A stretch of 64,000 nt of DNA from Streptomyces sp. RKAG293 (GCF_023701745.1 NZ_JAJOZB010000001.1:8789001-8853000); one strand, 5' to 3'; positions 25,391 to 34,826 are shown, counted from the stretch's first letter. Notes: a model not told the origin generated them from the letters alone. Made by a program: numbers and translations.

Positions 25391-26656
25391 TCACGCTTCC
25401 CCGGGAGCTGGACGGACCCGGTCGCGACGGACGAACCACAGGACGACGCTGACGACGAGCAGCAGCAGGCACGTTCCCACGGCCGCGTGCACCAGGAGGG
25501 CGTCGAGGCGGTCGGCCGCGAGGTAGGCGCCGACGGCCAGAGCCACCAGGGCGCACACCCCGCGGTCGATGATCGACTCCAACGACAGGAGCGTTGCGCG
25601 GTATGGGGTTTTCGGGATCGCCGCGTTGATCAGGTTCCGCTGGACCGGGTAGGCGAGACCGGTCGCCGCCGCGAAGACACACAGCCATCCGATGGTGGCC
25701 ATGGCCCCGGCCATCGTGGTGGCGGCCAGGGACAGGGCCATCACGAGGCTCAGCACGGTGACGGCGGCCGTGTCCGACAGCTTTCCGCGGACCCAGCCCG
25801 GCCGTGCGGAGCCAACGGCCTCGGCCACGGTCATGGCGGACAGCACCGCTCCGTGGTCGGCGACCGGAATGGCCTTGTCGAGGAGCAGCGGCTGGAAGAG
25901 GTTGACCTGGCAGATGCGCGCCAGCGTGAAGATGGCCACGCCCTGCACCATCAAGGGCCCCAGAGACCTCGAGCTCTTGAGCAGGGCCAGCGCCTGGCGC
26001 GCGGAGCTGAGAAGACCGGCGCGTTCCGTGTGAGGTCGCTGTGCGTCGTGGTCCGCGGCGAGGGCGGGAAGTGCGCCGGCACAGGCCAGCGAGCCGAGCG
26101 TGCAGGCGGCTGTCAGCAGGTAGGGGGCCTGGTGCTGGAGGTGCATCAGGACGCCGACCAGCGGCCAGCAGGCGATTTTGGCCCAGAGCCCGAGGGATCT
26201 CGCGGTGCCCTCCGCCTGGACGTAGTGCTCGCCGGCACCATTGGCGTGCAAGTACTCGTACAGATAGGCGCTGGAGGCTCCGGACACCAGGGACCGGGCG
26301 GCGGCGATGGCCAGGAAGTGCAGCAGGAAGCCCGAGAAGGAGGGCCAGGCCACCGGGACCAGGTTGGCGGCGGTCATCACCGCCGCCCCCAGTTGCAGAC
26401 AGCGTCGCTGGCCGATGCGGTCGGCGAGGAGACCGGTGGGTATCTCCAGCAGGCAGAACGCCACGTAGTAGATGCTCTGGATGCCGAAGATCTGACTGTC
26501 CGACAGCCCTGCCTGCTTCTGGTACTCGTAGAAGACCGGCATCCACCACAGCAGGTTGAACAGCAGCTGGAAGCCGTTGTTCAGGCGGATCACGCGCAGG
26601 ACGTTCTTGGGCATGGGGGCACGGCGTTTCGCGCGCGCGAGCAGGGAAACAGGCAT
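25391..26656 (-). CDS. MFS exporter, last gene of the ATP-grasp/dikinase operon
   Basis: 421 residues, about 12 transmembrane helices. Characteristic pieces are PTGLLADRIGQRRCL (motif A) and YLYEYLHANGAGEHYVQAEG after helix 4. The ATG at 26656 follows GAAGG; the upstream in-frame extension is low complexity. It lies 128 bases after the dikinase-like gene on the same strand. It is probably the exporter for the product of the two enzymes upstream. Confidence 0.85.
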   Translation of the reverse strand: MPVSLLARAKRRAPMPKNVLRVIRLNNGFQLLFNLLWWMPVFYEYQKQAGLSDSQIFGIQSIYYVAFCLLEIPTGLLADRIGQRRCLQLGAAVMTAANLVPVAWPSFSGFLLHFLAIAAARSLVSGASSAYLYEYLHANGAGEHYVQAEGTARSLGLWAKIACWPLVGVLMHLQHQAPYLLTAACTLGSLACAGALPALAADHDAQRPHTERAGLLSSARQALALLKSSRSLGPLMVQGVAIFTLARICQVNLFQPLLLDKAIPVADHGAVLSAMTVAEAVGSARPGWVRGKLSDTAAVTVLSLVMALSLAATTMAGAMATIGWLCVFAAATGLAYPVQRNLINAAIPKTPYRATLLSLESIIDRGVCALVALAVGAYLAADRLDALLVHAAVGTCLLLLVVSVVLWFVRRDRVRPAPGEA

Positions 26657-26784
26657 GGGGGACCTTCGTCGGTGTGCGGGGACGGTGCGAGGGGCCGGCT
26701 TCCGCCCGAGTGCGGGCGGGCGACCACGAGGGGCGGGCCGCACCACGCCGGAAGTCCCGCGGTGGTGGGGCCCGCCGGGCGGCG

Positions 26785-28800
26785 TCAGGCGCTGTAGGGC
26801 CTCAGCTGGAGGATGTGGAGCCGGCCACCGGGTGCGAGGAGCCATTCGATGTCGAGCGGCACCGCGAACGTGTAGTCGGTGGCGAAGTGGGACTGGAGCA
26901 GACGGCCGGCCAGCGCGAGCTCGCCGAGATGGTCCTGTGTGTGCGGGTCCAGGTCCTCGGATGCCGCACCGAGCGAGATGGTACGCCCGCCGCCTTCCAC
27001 GGTGTTGTAGAGGTACTGCAGGGGCAGCGTCGTGCCGTCGACGACGTCGGAGGTGGAACCGTGCGCGCAGTTCAGGTAGACGTTGCGGAAGTCGGCCCTG
27101 TTGGTCGGGTTGCAGGTGACCATCACGCCGCCGAGCGGGGATGCCTCGTACCGCTGGATGATCACGCCCATATATGTGTCGTCGAGGGAGATGCCTGCCT
27201 GGTGGCGCAGCCGCACGCTACGGGGGGACAGCAGGGACGCCCACACGTGGCGGATGGCGTCCAGGAGTCCGGGCAGATCGGTGACCTTGGTGTGCGACTC
27301 GTAGATGCCCGCGGCGGAGAAGCCCGGCAGGTCTTCGGCGTTGGAGGACGAGCGCACCGCGAAGCGGCTCGTTCCGGCCAGGTGCTTGACCAGGTGCGTG
27401 TCGAGCGCGCGGACCAGGTCCTCGGGCACCGGCAGGGTCCGCACCAGATGCTGCAACTGGACGCAGGCGGTGTCCACGGCGTCCATGGCGTCCAGTTCCA
27501 GGGCCATTTTCAGCTTGCCGATGCTCTGCTGCACCGCGGGCGACGAGTCCAGAAATCGCTGCTGGACGGCGAAGGGGACGGCTATCCCCTCCGGCGCGCT
27601 GACCCGCCGGGCCAGGAACGCGCCGGCTGCCTCGGCCAGATCGGCGTGCTCGGACGTCCGCAGACGACCCGCCAGGTGGCCGAGAAGGTCGGGCCTGGGC
27701 GGGCGCGGGACGGAGTAGTAGCCGGTCAGCCGGGCGGAGCCGTGGCGCAGCACATGGTGGAGTTCGCCGAGGTTGGCCGCCTTGGTGCCATAGCTGCGCC
27801 GGTCATGGGAACGGAGTTCGCTCAGCGGCACGATGGGCACGTCGGCGACCTGAGGGGCGTCGAGTCTGATGCGCTGGGTGTGCCAGGTCGGCTCGGTGAG
27901 GTCGGACGGCTGCTCGGCGCGTTCGACGACGGCGCCGTCGGCCAGCACGTCGTAGCGGATCCAGGCACCGTCGAGGTCGTCGGCGGCGATCCGGTCCAGG
28001 ACACCGCGCACGATGGCGTTGGGGATGCCCCAGCCGGCCGCCAGCATGTTGGTGTGCGACAGAGGGGTCGTGGGTGAGCCGTTGAGCAGACCGGCGAGCC
28101 GCGGGATGTCGTCCGGGACCACCGGCATGGCAACGATGTCGTACCACGTGAGTCCCGGCCGGGCGGCGAGGTACTCCTCGGTGGAGGCGAAGGCCCGCAG
28201 CCGGCCGACGGCCGAGCCGAGGGTGAGCGGTACGAAGGGGGCGGCCGCGAAGAGCTCGTGGCCCTGGGTGCGGGGCAGCACGGTCTCGGGCACGGAGGTG
28301 AGAGCGTTCGCCTGGCCGTGGTTGGCCGGCTTGACCAGCAGCGCCAGCGCGCTGTCGAGCTGCTCGCGGACGAAGGAGTAGAACTCGGTCAGCAGCGTCG
28401 CACCCATGGTGTCGGCCTCGGTCGTCTCCAGCACCAGGAACGGCTGTGACTGGTCCTCGGGCCCGCCGAAGTGCAGGGACAGGACACCGAGCAGGAACCG
28501 GCGCTCCGGATCCTGGTAGACGCTGTGGTTGAAACCGTCGAGCTCGGCGTCGAGTTCCTCCAGGGTCAGTGCCTGGATCTCGGTGGCGATGTAGTTGACG
28601 TGGAAGGAGTGCACGGCGCTGTCCAGGATGTGCCAGACACCCTGCTGCCGGTCCACGACGACCTTGACGTAGGGGTGGCCGCCGAGAACGCCGCACAGCT
28701 GCTCGAACAGGGGCAGCGTGAGCACACTGCCCACGACTGCTCCCTGGTGCGAGCCGGTCGGAGCGCCGGTCCGGGTCAGGGGAGTGCCGGAGTTCGTCAT
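26785..28800 (-). CDS. Permuted dikinase-like protein (PEP-synthase/PPDK-type ATP-binding domain)
   Basis: 671 residues. Residues about 335-671 are a PPDK/PEP-synthase N-terminal ATP-grasp domain: YGTKAANLGEL, FAVRSSSNAEDLPGFSAAGI (480-500), GGVMVTCNPTN, LDIEWLLAPGG, HILQLRP. There is no PEP/pyruvate-binding barrel after it. Upstream, DIVAMPVVPDDIPRL...TTPLSHTNMLAAGWGIPNA (220-262) looks like the swivelling phosphohistidine domain, with His249 as candidate. The His domain thus precedes the ATP domain, the order found in glucan water dikinases, and the reverse of PPDK. The predicted reaction is ATP to AMP plus phosphate with transfer of a phosphoryl group to an unknown acceptor. The ATG overlaps the ATP-grasp stop by four bases, so the pair is coupled. 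His-domain assignment is inference. Confidence 0.72.
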   Translation of the reverse strand: MTNSGTPLTRTGAPTGSHQGAVVGSVLTLPLFEQLCGVLGGHPYVKVVVDRQQGVWHILDSAVHSFHVNYIATEIQALTLEELDAELDGFNHSVYQDPERRFLLGVLSLHFGGPEDQSQPFLVLETTEADTMGATLLTEFYSFVREQLDSALALLVKPANHGQANALTSVPETVLPRTQGHELFAAAPFVPLTLGSAVGRLRAFASTEEYLAARPGLTWYDIVAMPVVPDDIPRLAGLLNGSPTTPLSHTNMLAAGWGIPNAIVRGVLDRIAADDLDGAWIRYDVLADGAVVERAEQPSDLTEPTWHTQRIRLDAPQVADVPIVPLSELRSHDRRSYGTKAANLGELHHVLRHGSARLTGYYSVPRPPRPDLLGHLAGRLRTSEHADLAEAAGAFLARRVSAPEGIAVPFAVQQRFLDSSPAVQQSIGKLKMALELDAMDAVDTACVQLQHLVRTLPVPEDLVRALDTHLVKHLAGTSRFAVRSSSNAEDLPGFSAAGIYESHTKVTDLPGLLDAIRHVWASLLSPRSVRLRHQAGISLDDTYMGVIIQRYEASPLGGVMVTCNPTNRADFRNVYLNCAHGSTSDVVDGTTLPLQYLYNTVEGGGRTISLGAASEDLDPHTQDHLGELALAGRLLQSHFATDYTFAVPLDIEWLLAPGGRLHILQLRPYSA

Positions 28801-30170
28801 GAGGCGCTCCCCGAGGCCGGACAGGTGGCGGTGAGCTCGTGGGGAAGGGACTCGACGATGCGTCCGCAGTCGGCGAGCAGCGCGGGGCCGGAATCGGCGG
28901 CGACGAAGCACAAGGCCGCCATGGAGTTGGCTCCGCCGGCCTCCTCATAGGCAGGCATGACGGTGCCGGGCGGGAGACTGAGCTCGCGGACGAGCTCGAT
29001 GCGGGACCCGTCACTGAGCAGGGAGGACCAGTCCACCGCGGTGAAGTCCCAGCGCGGAAGGTGCTTCCATGGTTCGCCCGCGGTGTCGGCGGCGAGGATG
29101 ACCAGCGAGCCCGCGGCGCCTGATCCCTCGGTCAGCATCCGGGACGGGTATTCGACCGTCTCACCGAGCAGCTGGCGCACCAGCATGCCGATCATGTCGA
29201 GGCCGAAGACGGTCTCCACCTGGCACGTGGTCATCACACCGCCGAACCGGGCCGCGGTCTCGATCAGCCACATCGCGCCGTCCGCACCGAGCTTGACCTC
29301 GGTGTGGGTGGCGCAGGTGCCGAGTCCCAGCGCGTCGACCGCGGCCCGGGACACCTCCTCGATGCGACGTTGCAGCACCTCAGGCAGAGCGGCCGGGGTG
29401 ATGCTGGCGCGTTCGGTGAAGGGCGGGATGGTCGGCATGCGGCCGGTGATGCACAACGGGTGGTAGACACCGTCGGCGACGATTCCCTCCACGCTGACGT
29501 AGTCCCCCCAGCCGGGTCCGTCGAACCAGTCGGTGGCGTCTCCGATGACGATCTCCTCGAGGAGGAAGTCGCTCACGCCCTCGTCCGCGCGGTGCAGTTC
29601 CGCGTAACCCTCCTCGGACGATGCCGCCATGACGGAGCGTCCGGTCTTCCAGCCGCGCTCCGCCTCCTGCTCGTTCCGCACCGTGAGGTGAGCCGTGGAG
29701 CCCGCGCTCCACGCCGCCTTGAGGAGCAGCGGCGGCTTCAGCGACTCGAAGGCGAGGGCGATGTCGTCGGGCGAGTGGATCTCGGCGAAGCCCGGAACGG
29801 GAACCCCCGCGTCATGCCAGATCTGTCGCATCAGCCGCTTGTCCCGGGCCGCCAGCACCTGCTCACCCGCACCGGCCAGGCCGAGCCGCAGACAGGCGTG
29901 CGCGACGGCCACCACCGCGTATTCCGACAGTGTCAGCACGGCGGCGGCCTCGACGCGAGCGGCGTGGGCGCAGATCAGGCTCACCAACTCCTCGCCCTCC
30001 TGCGGCTGCACGCGGGTGACCGAGGCGCACCACGGCTTCCACGCCGCCTCGGTGGACCGCGGCAGCGGTGCGAGTGCCAGTACGTGCACCTCGCCGTGTG
30101 CGGCGATCTTCGGGAGCGCGTATTCCAGAGGCGGGCCGCCCTTGGCGTAGATGAACAGGATCGGGCTCAC
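28797..30170 (-). CDS. ATP-grasp ligase (carboxylate-amine/L-amino-acid ligase type)
   Basis: 457 residues. Pre-ATP-grasp N-domain (MSPILFIYAKGGPPLEYALP), then the ATP-grasp: ARDKRLMRQIWHDAGVPVPGF (about 108-130), LLLKAAWSAGS (ATP-binding lysine) and the metal-binding ETAARFGG (about 305). The C-terminal part resembles the lid region of BacD/carnosine-synthase-like ligases. Such enzymes join a carboxylate to an amine through an acyl phosphate. First gene of a three-gene operon with the dikinase-like protein and MFS exporter. A direct repeat GTGCGG-N6-GTGCGG at 30326-30343 lies in the promoter region. Confidence 0.85.
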   Translation of the reverse strand: MSPILFIYAKGGPPLEYALPKIAAHGEVHVLALAPLPRSTEAAWKPWCASVTRVQPQEGEELVSLICAHAARVEAAAVLTLSEYAVVAVAHACLRLGLAGAGEQVLAARDKRLMRQIWHDAGVPVPGFAEIHSPDDIALAFESLKPPLLLKAAWSAGSTAHLTVRNEQEAERGWKTGRSVMAASSEEGYAELHRADEGVSDFLLEEIVIGDATDWFDGPGWGDYVSVEGIVADGVYHPLCITGRMPTIPPFTERASITPAALPEVLQRRIEEVSRAAVDALGLGTCATHTEVKLGADGAMWLIETAARFGGVMTTCQVETVFGLDMIGMLVRQLLGETVEYPSRMLTEGSGAAGSLVILAADTAGEPWKHLPRWDFTAVDWSSLLSDGSRIELVRELSLPPGTVMPAYEEAGGANSMAALCFVAADSGPALLADCGRIVESLPHELTATCPASGSAS

Positions 30171-30325
30171 GGCACTCCTGGTGTCGGGTTGGGCGCTGGG
30201 CGCGCCGCTGTGGATTCATCCGGTCGTCGGTCCGGTTCGGCGTCCATGACGGCGATGACGTCTGTGGCGTCCGTGGCGTCGCTTTGAAGCGGGCCGTCAG
30301 TAACCAAAACATGACAGAACGCGAC

Positions 30326-30343
30326 GTGCGGACATTTGTGCGG
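30326..30343. promoter_or_regulatory. Direct repeat GTGCGG-N6-GTGCGG upstream of the ATP-grasp operon
   Basis: Two identical hexamers spaced 12 bases apart (about one helical turn), 156 bases upstream of the first gene. Possible activator half-sites; nothing else supports this. Confidence 0.3.
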
Positions 30344-30449
30344 TCATTCGACTAGGCATCCGCCAAACAACCAAGAGTCAGGGAGCCGTCGCTGAGCGGG
30401 AATCAGCCATTGCGGGACGGGTCCCGGCGTCGGTCCGGCGACCGACGCC

Positions 30450-31181
30450 CTATCCGCGCTCGCGGAGGTACGCCTCCAGCTCCGCGGCCCCGGTCAGCAT
30501 CGCCCGCCCGCGGGCGGACAGCCGGGCATGCCAGTCGGCGAGTGCGGCCTCGAGCGGCTCCAGACCGCCGGCCGCCCGCACCTGGGCGAGCAGTGGGGCG
30601 ATCTGCTCCAGCAGGTAACCGCCCCGCCTGAGCTGGTGGGCGAGCCGGGCGTCCCGTACGTCGGCCTCGTCGTAGACGCGGTACCCGGTCAGCGGGTCGC
30701 GGCGCGGGCGCACCAGCTCGGCGCGCTCCCATTTGCGCAGCGTCGCGGGCCGGATTCCGAGCTTGTCCGCCAGGGGCCCGATGAACGTGCCACCGGGCTC
30801 AGACCCCGTGCCGGCCTCGGGCGCCGTGGTGGGCCCCAGGTCGCGGAGGGCGCTGTCGACGGCCTGGAGGGTCCTCCGGTCGTCGAGCAGTTGGGCGTGG
30901 CTCTCGTCGATGAGACGGAATGCCTCGTCGACCGCGCCCTGGTTCACGGCCCGCATGATCGACGTCGCCGTCCGGTGGCCATGGCCCGGCACCAGGGCGA
31001 GGAACGCGCTCAGAGCCCTGGCGTGCAGTGGGGTGTAGGTGCGGTAGCCGTGGGGTGTGCGATCGGCGGCCGGAAGGATGCCGGCCTGTTCGTAATTCCT
31101 GATCGCCTGGGTGGACAGACTGTGCCCGCGGGCCAGATCGACCGGCCTGAGCCGATCAGCGCTTTGAAGGTTTCTCCCCAT
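30450..31181 (-). CDS. TioE-type regulator with two MerR DNA-binding domains
   Basis: 243 residues. The first MerR-like domain is near the N-terminus (LARGHSLSTQAIRNYEQAGI, TPHGYRTYTPLHARAL). The second is in the middle (LADKLGIRPATLRKWERAEL, LTGYRVYDEADVRDARLAHQL). This double-domain plan is called TioE in actinomycetes. The ATG at 31181 is used; an upstream extension would overlap the divergent gene. It diverges from an erythromycin-esterase-like gene, with a perfect palindrome between them, so it likely controls that gene and itself. Confidence 0.85.
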   Translation of the reverse strand: MGRNLQSADRLRPVDLARGHSLSTQAIRNYEQAGILPAADRTPHGYRTYTPLHARALSAFLALVPGHGHRTATSIMRAVNQGAVDEAFRLIDESHAQLLDDRRTLQAVDSALRDLGPTTAPEAGTGSEPGGTFIGPLADKLGIRPATLRKWERAELVRPRRDPLTGYRVYDEADVRDARLAHQLRRGGYLLEQIAPLLAQVRAAGGLEPLEAALADWHARLSARGRAMLTGAAELEAYLRERG

Positions 31182-31218
31182 GAGGCAGACGATATCGCTC
31201 AAAAGTTTCAACCGAAGG

Positions 31219-31236
31219 TTCAACGATACCGTTGAA
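31219..31236. promoter_or_regulatory. Palindrome TTCAACG-ATAC-CGTTGAA, candidate TioE operator
   Basis: A perfect seven-base dyad with a four-base centre, ending three bases before the esterase start. A further half-site, GTTTCAACCG, lies at 31205-31214. Long-spacer dyads of this type are typical MerR operators, and overlap with the start region favours repression. Confidence 0.6.
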
Positions 31237-31239
31237 GGC

Positions 31240-32457
31240 ATGGCTACTGACATCAAGGACACCGTCCATGCCGTCGAGGCTGCCGCCCTCATGAGACTGC
31301 TCCCGGCCCGGCCACGGCTGCTCGCCCTGGGCGAGCCCACCCACGGCCAGGACGCCCTGCTCGACCTGCGCAACGAACTCTTCCGGCAGCTGGTCGAGCA
31401 GGAGGGTTACCGGACGATCGCGATCGAGAGCGATTGCATGACGGGCCTGGTCGTGGACGACTACGTCACCTCAGGCACCGGCACTCTCGACGAGATCATG
31501 GAGCAGGGAATCAGCCACGGCTGGGGCACCTCCGCCGCCAACCGCGAACTCGTGCGCTGGATGCGCGCCTACAACGTCTGCGTCGACAACGACGGCCGCC
31601 CCGCGTCCGAGCGGCTCCGCTTCGCCGGGTTCGACGGCCCGCTGGAGATCACCCACGCCGCGAGCCCCCGGCAGGCCCTCACCGCACTCCACGGCTACCT
31701 CGCGGCCCGGGTGGACGCGGACCTGCTCCCCTGTACCGCGGACGCACTCGACCGCCTGATCGGCCCCGACGACCGGTGGACCGATCCCGCCGCGATGATG
31801 GACCCGTCCCGGTCCACCGGGCAGTCGGCCGAGGCCGGCCGACTGCGGCTGCTCGCCGACGATCTGACAGCGCTGCTCGACGCGCAGACGCCACACCTGA
31901 TCCAGGAGACCTCGCGGGACGACTGGGACCGGGCGCGCCTGCACGGGCGCACCGCGGCCGGCCTGCTGCGCTACCACCACTGGATGGCCGACACCTCACC
32001 GGCCCGCATGACCCGGCTGTGCGCGCTGCGGGATCTGATGATGGCCCAGAACCTCCTCGCCCTCGCCGAACGGGGACCGGCATTCATCCACGCCCACAAC
32101 TCCCATCTCCAGCGGAGGAAGAGCACGATGCAGATGTGGGAGGGGCCGGTGGAGTGGTGGAGCGCCGGTGCGCTGGTGAGCGCCCGACTCGGCGAGGCGT
32201 ATGCCTTCGTGGCCACGGCCCTCGGCACGATCCGGCACCAGGGAGTGGACACCCCGTCACCGGACACCGTCGAAGGACTCCTGTACGCGCTCCCGGAAGA
32301 CCGCTGCGTCGTCGACGCCCCGCGACTGGCCACCGCCCTCGTCGGCACAGGGCCCGCGCTCCGGGTATCCCCATGGTTCGGCTACGCCCCGCTCGACCCG
32401 GCCCACCTGGCGGACAGCGACGGGATCGTGTTCGTCAAGGACGTCCCGCGAAGCTAG
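31240..32457 (+). CDS. Erythromycin-esterase-family protein
   Basis: 405 residues of the Ere/EreA-like hydrolase superfamily. The key motif GEPTHG is at about residue 32, and the second conserved block AIESDCMTG near residue 65; a further metal/catalytic histidine lies in AHNSHLQRRK (about 285). Ere enzymes open macrolide lactones, but many genomic members do not act on erythromycin, so substrate is open. The start ATG at 31240 is favoured because the palindromic operator lies immediately upstream. Likely repressed by the divergent TioE-type protein. Confidence 0.85.
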   Translation: MATDIKDTVHAVEAAALMRLLPARPRLLALGEPTHGQDALLDLRNELFRQLVEQEGYRTIAIESDCMTGLVVDDYVTSGTGTLDEIMEQGISHGWGTSAANRELVRWMRAYNVCVDNDGRPASERLRFAGFDGPLEITHAASPRQALTALHGYLAARVDADLLPCTADALDRLIGPDDRWTDPAAMMDPSRSTGQSAEAGRLRLLADDLTALLDAQTPHLIQETSRDDWDRARLHGRTAAGLLRYHHWMADTSPARMTRLCALRDLMMAQNLLALAERGPAFIHAHNSHLQRRKSTMQMWEGPVEWWSAGALVSARLGEAYAFVATALGTIRHQGVDTPSPDTVEGLLYALPEDRCVVDAPRLATALVGTGPALRVSPWFGYAPLDPAHLADSDGIVFVKDVPRS

Positions 32458-32639
32458 ATGAAGGTGTCCAGGGCCTGGTCGCAAGCGATCAGTGAGCGGT
32501 TGACTGGCGTGCGGGTCTGGTCGTTGTGCAAGATTCGGCAGTGCAGGCCAAGAACCGCGGTCAGCGTGAGCAGGGCCCGCTCGCTGTTCCGGCGGTCGGC
32601 ACGGAGAAGGTGGCGGTGTGGGCCGGCCACTCGATGCAT
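32454..32639 (-). pseudogene. C-terminal remnant of an IS-type transposase
   Basis: About 40 recognisable residues (ERALLTLTAVLGLHCRILHN, DQTRTPVNRSLIACDQ) resemble the end of Streptomyces transposases of the IS982/IS5 kind, which finish with ...WHND.TG.P..RSLTAYDH. The catalytic core is absent. It sits directly against the stop codon of the esterase gene and probably marks an old rearrangement junction. Confidence 0.5.
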
Positions 32640-32746
32640 CCCCCATGATCCCCGCGTGGACCGGTAGGTGATTGGCCGTCGTTACCAGCAAGATTTCGCA
32701 CCGCGTGCGCCGAGCTCGCTCGTGACCCGAGAGTTGAGCCACTGAC

Positions 32747-32788
32747 GGCCCGCCTCCCGAGGATCCACTGATCCTCGGGAGGCGGGCC
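32747..32788 (-). terminator. Perfect 19-bp stem-loop terminator
   Basis: Arms 32747-32765 and 32770-32788 (GGCCCGCCTCCCGAGGATC and its complement) with a four-base loop. It lies about 95 bases beyond the stop of the FG-GAP pseudo-protease gene. Confidence 0.85.
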
Positions 32789-32882
32789 CTGGACTTGGTG
32801 CGAGCAACCGGGCGCGAGGCCAGCGCCGTCGTGGCGCGCGAATTGCCCTCCGAAATCCTCCGGCCTGGTGACCGTTCCTGGG

Positions 32883-34748
32883 TCAGTTCTCCCGGTTGTC
32901 CCAGGTCTTGCTGGGATTCTGGAACGCGGTACCCGTGCTGGGGAAATTCCACAGGCCGGTCTGGGTTCGGCCTTCCGTGGACGTGCCGTAGTTGTAGAGG
33001 ACGCCGATGTCGGTCTTGCCGTCGCCGTTGTAGTCACCGGAGGTGAGCTTGCTGTTGTTCCAGTTCCAGCTGTCGGCGGCGCTGTCCCAGAGCTTGCGCG
33101 GTGCCTGGATGCCGGTTCCGGTGCTGGTGAAGGTCCACAGAGCGGTGTGGCTGCGGCCGTCGCCGGTGGCACCGTTGTCGTAGAGCACGCCGATGTCGGC
33201 TTTGCCGTCGGCGTTGTAGTCGCCGGAGGTCACCAGGCTGCTGTTCCAGTTCCAGCTGTCCGCCCCGTTGTCCCACAGTTTGCGAGGCGCCTGGAAGCTG
33301 TCGCCATTGCTGGAAAACGTCCAGAGACCTGTTTGATTGCGACCGTCCGTGGACTTGCCGTAGTTGTAGAGGACGCCGATGTCGGTCTTGCCGTCCCCGT
33401 TGTAGTCACCGGAGGTGAGCTTGCTGTTGCTCCAGTTCCAGCTGTCGGCGGCACTGTCCCACATCACTCGGGGAGCCTGTACACCAGCGCCGGTGCTGGT
33501 GAAGGTCCACAGGGCGGTGTGGCTGCGGCCGTCGCCGGTGGCACCGTAGTTGTAGAGCACGCCGATGTCGGCTTTGCCGTCGGCGTTGTAGTCGCCGGAG
33601 GTCACCAGGCTGCTGTTCCAGTTCCAGCTGTCCGCTCCGCTGTCCCACACCTTGGTCGGCGCCCCGAAGCCGGTACCGTTGCTGAGGAAGGTGAACAGGG
33701 CGGTGCGGCTGCGGCCGTCGCCGGTGGCACCGTAGTTGTAAAGCACGCCGACGTCGGTCTTGCCGTCGCCGTTGTAGTCGCCGGAGGTGAGTTTGCCGGC
33801 GCCGAAGTTCCAGCTGTCCGTTCCGCTGTCCCACACGGCCCGCGCCGTCCGCAGACCGTCGCCCGACCACACCCACAACGCCGCGCGATTGCGCCCGTCA
33901 GGGGTCTTCCCGTAGTCGTTCAGGACCGCGACGTCGGCCTTCTTGTCGCCGTCGAAGTCGCCCGAGGTGACCTGCGTCTGCCGCGGCAGCGCCAGCACCT
34001 GCTCGATCCAGGGGTCGATATCGTCCACCCGGGAACTGACGGCTCCGGTTCGGGTCTCTTCCGAGCCCAGGCAGCCGCCCTGCCAGGCTCTGCTGTTGAC
34101 GGCGGCGACCTCGACCCGGCCGTCGTGCTCCCGGAACACCGGGCCGCCCGTGTCGCCTTGGCAGACAGTGGCCTGACCTGTGGTCCGGCCCGCCAGAGCG
34201 ACGGATGTCGCGGCGACCGAGTCGACTATGACCTGTGTGGAGTGCAGCCGGTTCGGCACCCACTCCTGCTGGGTACGGCCATATCCCGCGGTCCGGAGCA
34301 CCTCGCCGGGCACCAGGGCCGACAGTCCGAGCGCGACCGGACTGACGCCGACCACAGGCGACGCCAACTTGGCCATCACCAGGTCCCGGTCCACTCGCGG
34401 CACCAGTTCCGTGACCGCGACGACGGTGCCTGTGGTGCCGCTGAGATCAGTGCGGCCGATGGTCGCGAGGGTCTTCAGCTTTGGTGCCCCGGCGGGTATG
34501 GCGAAGCCGGCCCGCGGGTCGTCGGCGAAGCAGCTGCTCGCTGTGAGGATCCACTGAGCGTCGACGAGTGCGCCGGTGCAGGCCCGCGTGCCGCCGATGT
34601 CGAGCTTCGCGGTGAACGCGTAGGTGTTGTCCGCGGCGCTATCGCCGACGACCCCCTGTGCTGTCGGGGCGCCGGTCAGCAGGCCAACGGCTACGGCAGC
34701 GGCGAGTAGGCCGGATATCCGCGCGGTGCGCGGATGTTTTTCGAACAC
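32883..34748 (-). CDS. Secreted S1-protease homologue lacking catalytic His and Ser, with FG-GAP repeats
   Basis: 621 residues. Signal peptide about 1-33. Residues 40-250 are a chymotrypsin-fold domain with the expected disulphide and GYGRT elements, but the catalytic histidine position reads TASSC (Ser72 instead of His) and the serine position GDTGG (Thr200 instead of Ser); the aspartate of DRDLVMAKL remains. It is therefore probably inactive, or uses threonine in an unusual way. Residues 260-621 hold six FG-GAP/VCBS units of about 57 residues with calcium-binding D-x-[ND]-x-[DG]-x-x-D loops, suggesting a beta-propeller that binds a surface partner. Paralogous to the next upstream gene. Confidence 0.85.
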   Translation of the reverse strand: MFEKHPRTARISGLLAAAVAVGLLTGAPTAQGVVGDSAADNTYAFTAKLDIGGTRACTGALVDAQWILTASSCFADDPRAGFAIPAGAPKLKTLATIGRTDLSGTTGTVVAVTELVPRVDRDLVMAKLASPVVGVSPVALGLSALVPGEVLRTAGYGRTQQEWVPNRLHSTQVIVDSVAATSVALAGRTTGQATVCQGDTGGPVFREHDGRVEVAAVNSRAWQGGCLGSEETRTGAVSSRVDDIDPWIEQVLALPRQTQVTSGDFDGDKKADVAVLNDYGKTPDGRNRAALWVWSGDGLRTARAVWDSGTDSWNFGAGKLTSGDYNGDGKTDVGVLYNYGATGDGRSRTALFTFLSNGTGFGAPTKVWDSGADSWNWNSSLVTSGDYNADGKADIGVLYNYGATGDGRSHTALWTFTSTGAGVQAPRVMWDSAADSWNWSNSKLTSGDYNGDGKTDIGVLYNYGKSTDGRNQTGLWTFSSNGDSFQAPRKLWDNGADSWNWNSSLVTSGDYNADGKADIGVLYDNGATGDGRSHTALWTFTSTGTGIQAPRKLWDSAADSWNWNNSKLTSGDYNGDGKTDIGVLYNYGTSTEGRTQTGLWNFPSTGTAFQNPSKTWDNREN

Positions 34749-34826
34749 GGTTCAAGTCCTTCGTACGGGCGGGAGGAGGAAAGCTGCACCGGGGCGCGCT
34801 GTGCGCAGCGTGGTGCTCATACGGCG

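Noticed and set aside
31960..32110. The erythromycin-esterase-like gene as proof of macrolide resistance
   Set aside because: The family is broad and many members do not hydrolyse macrolides; only family membership is claimed.
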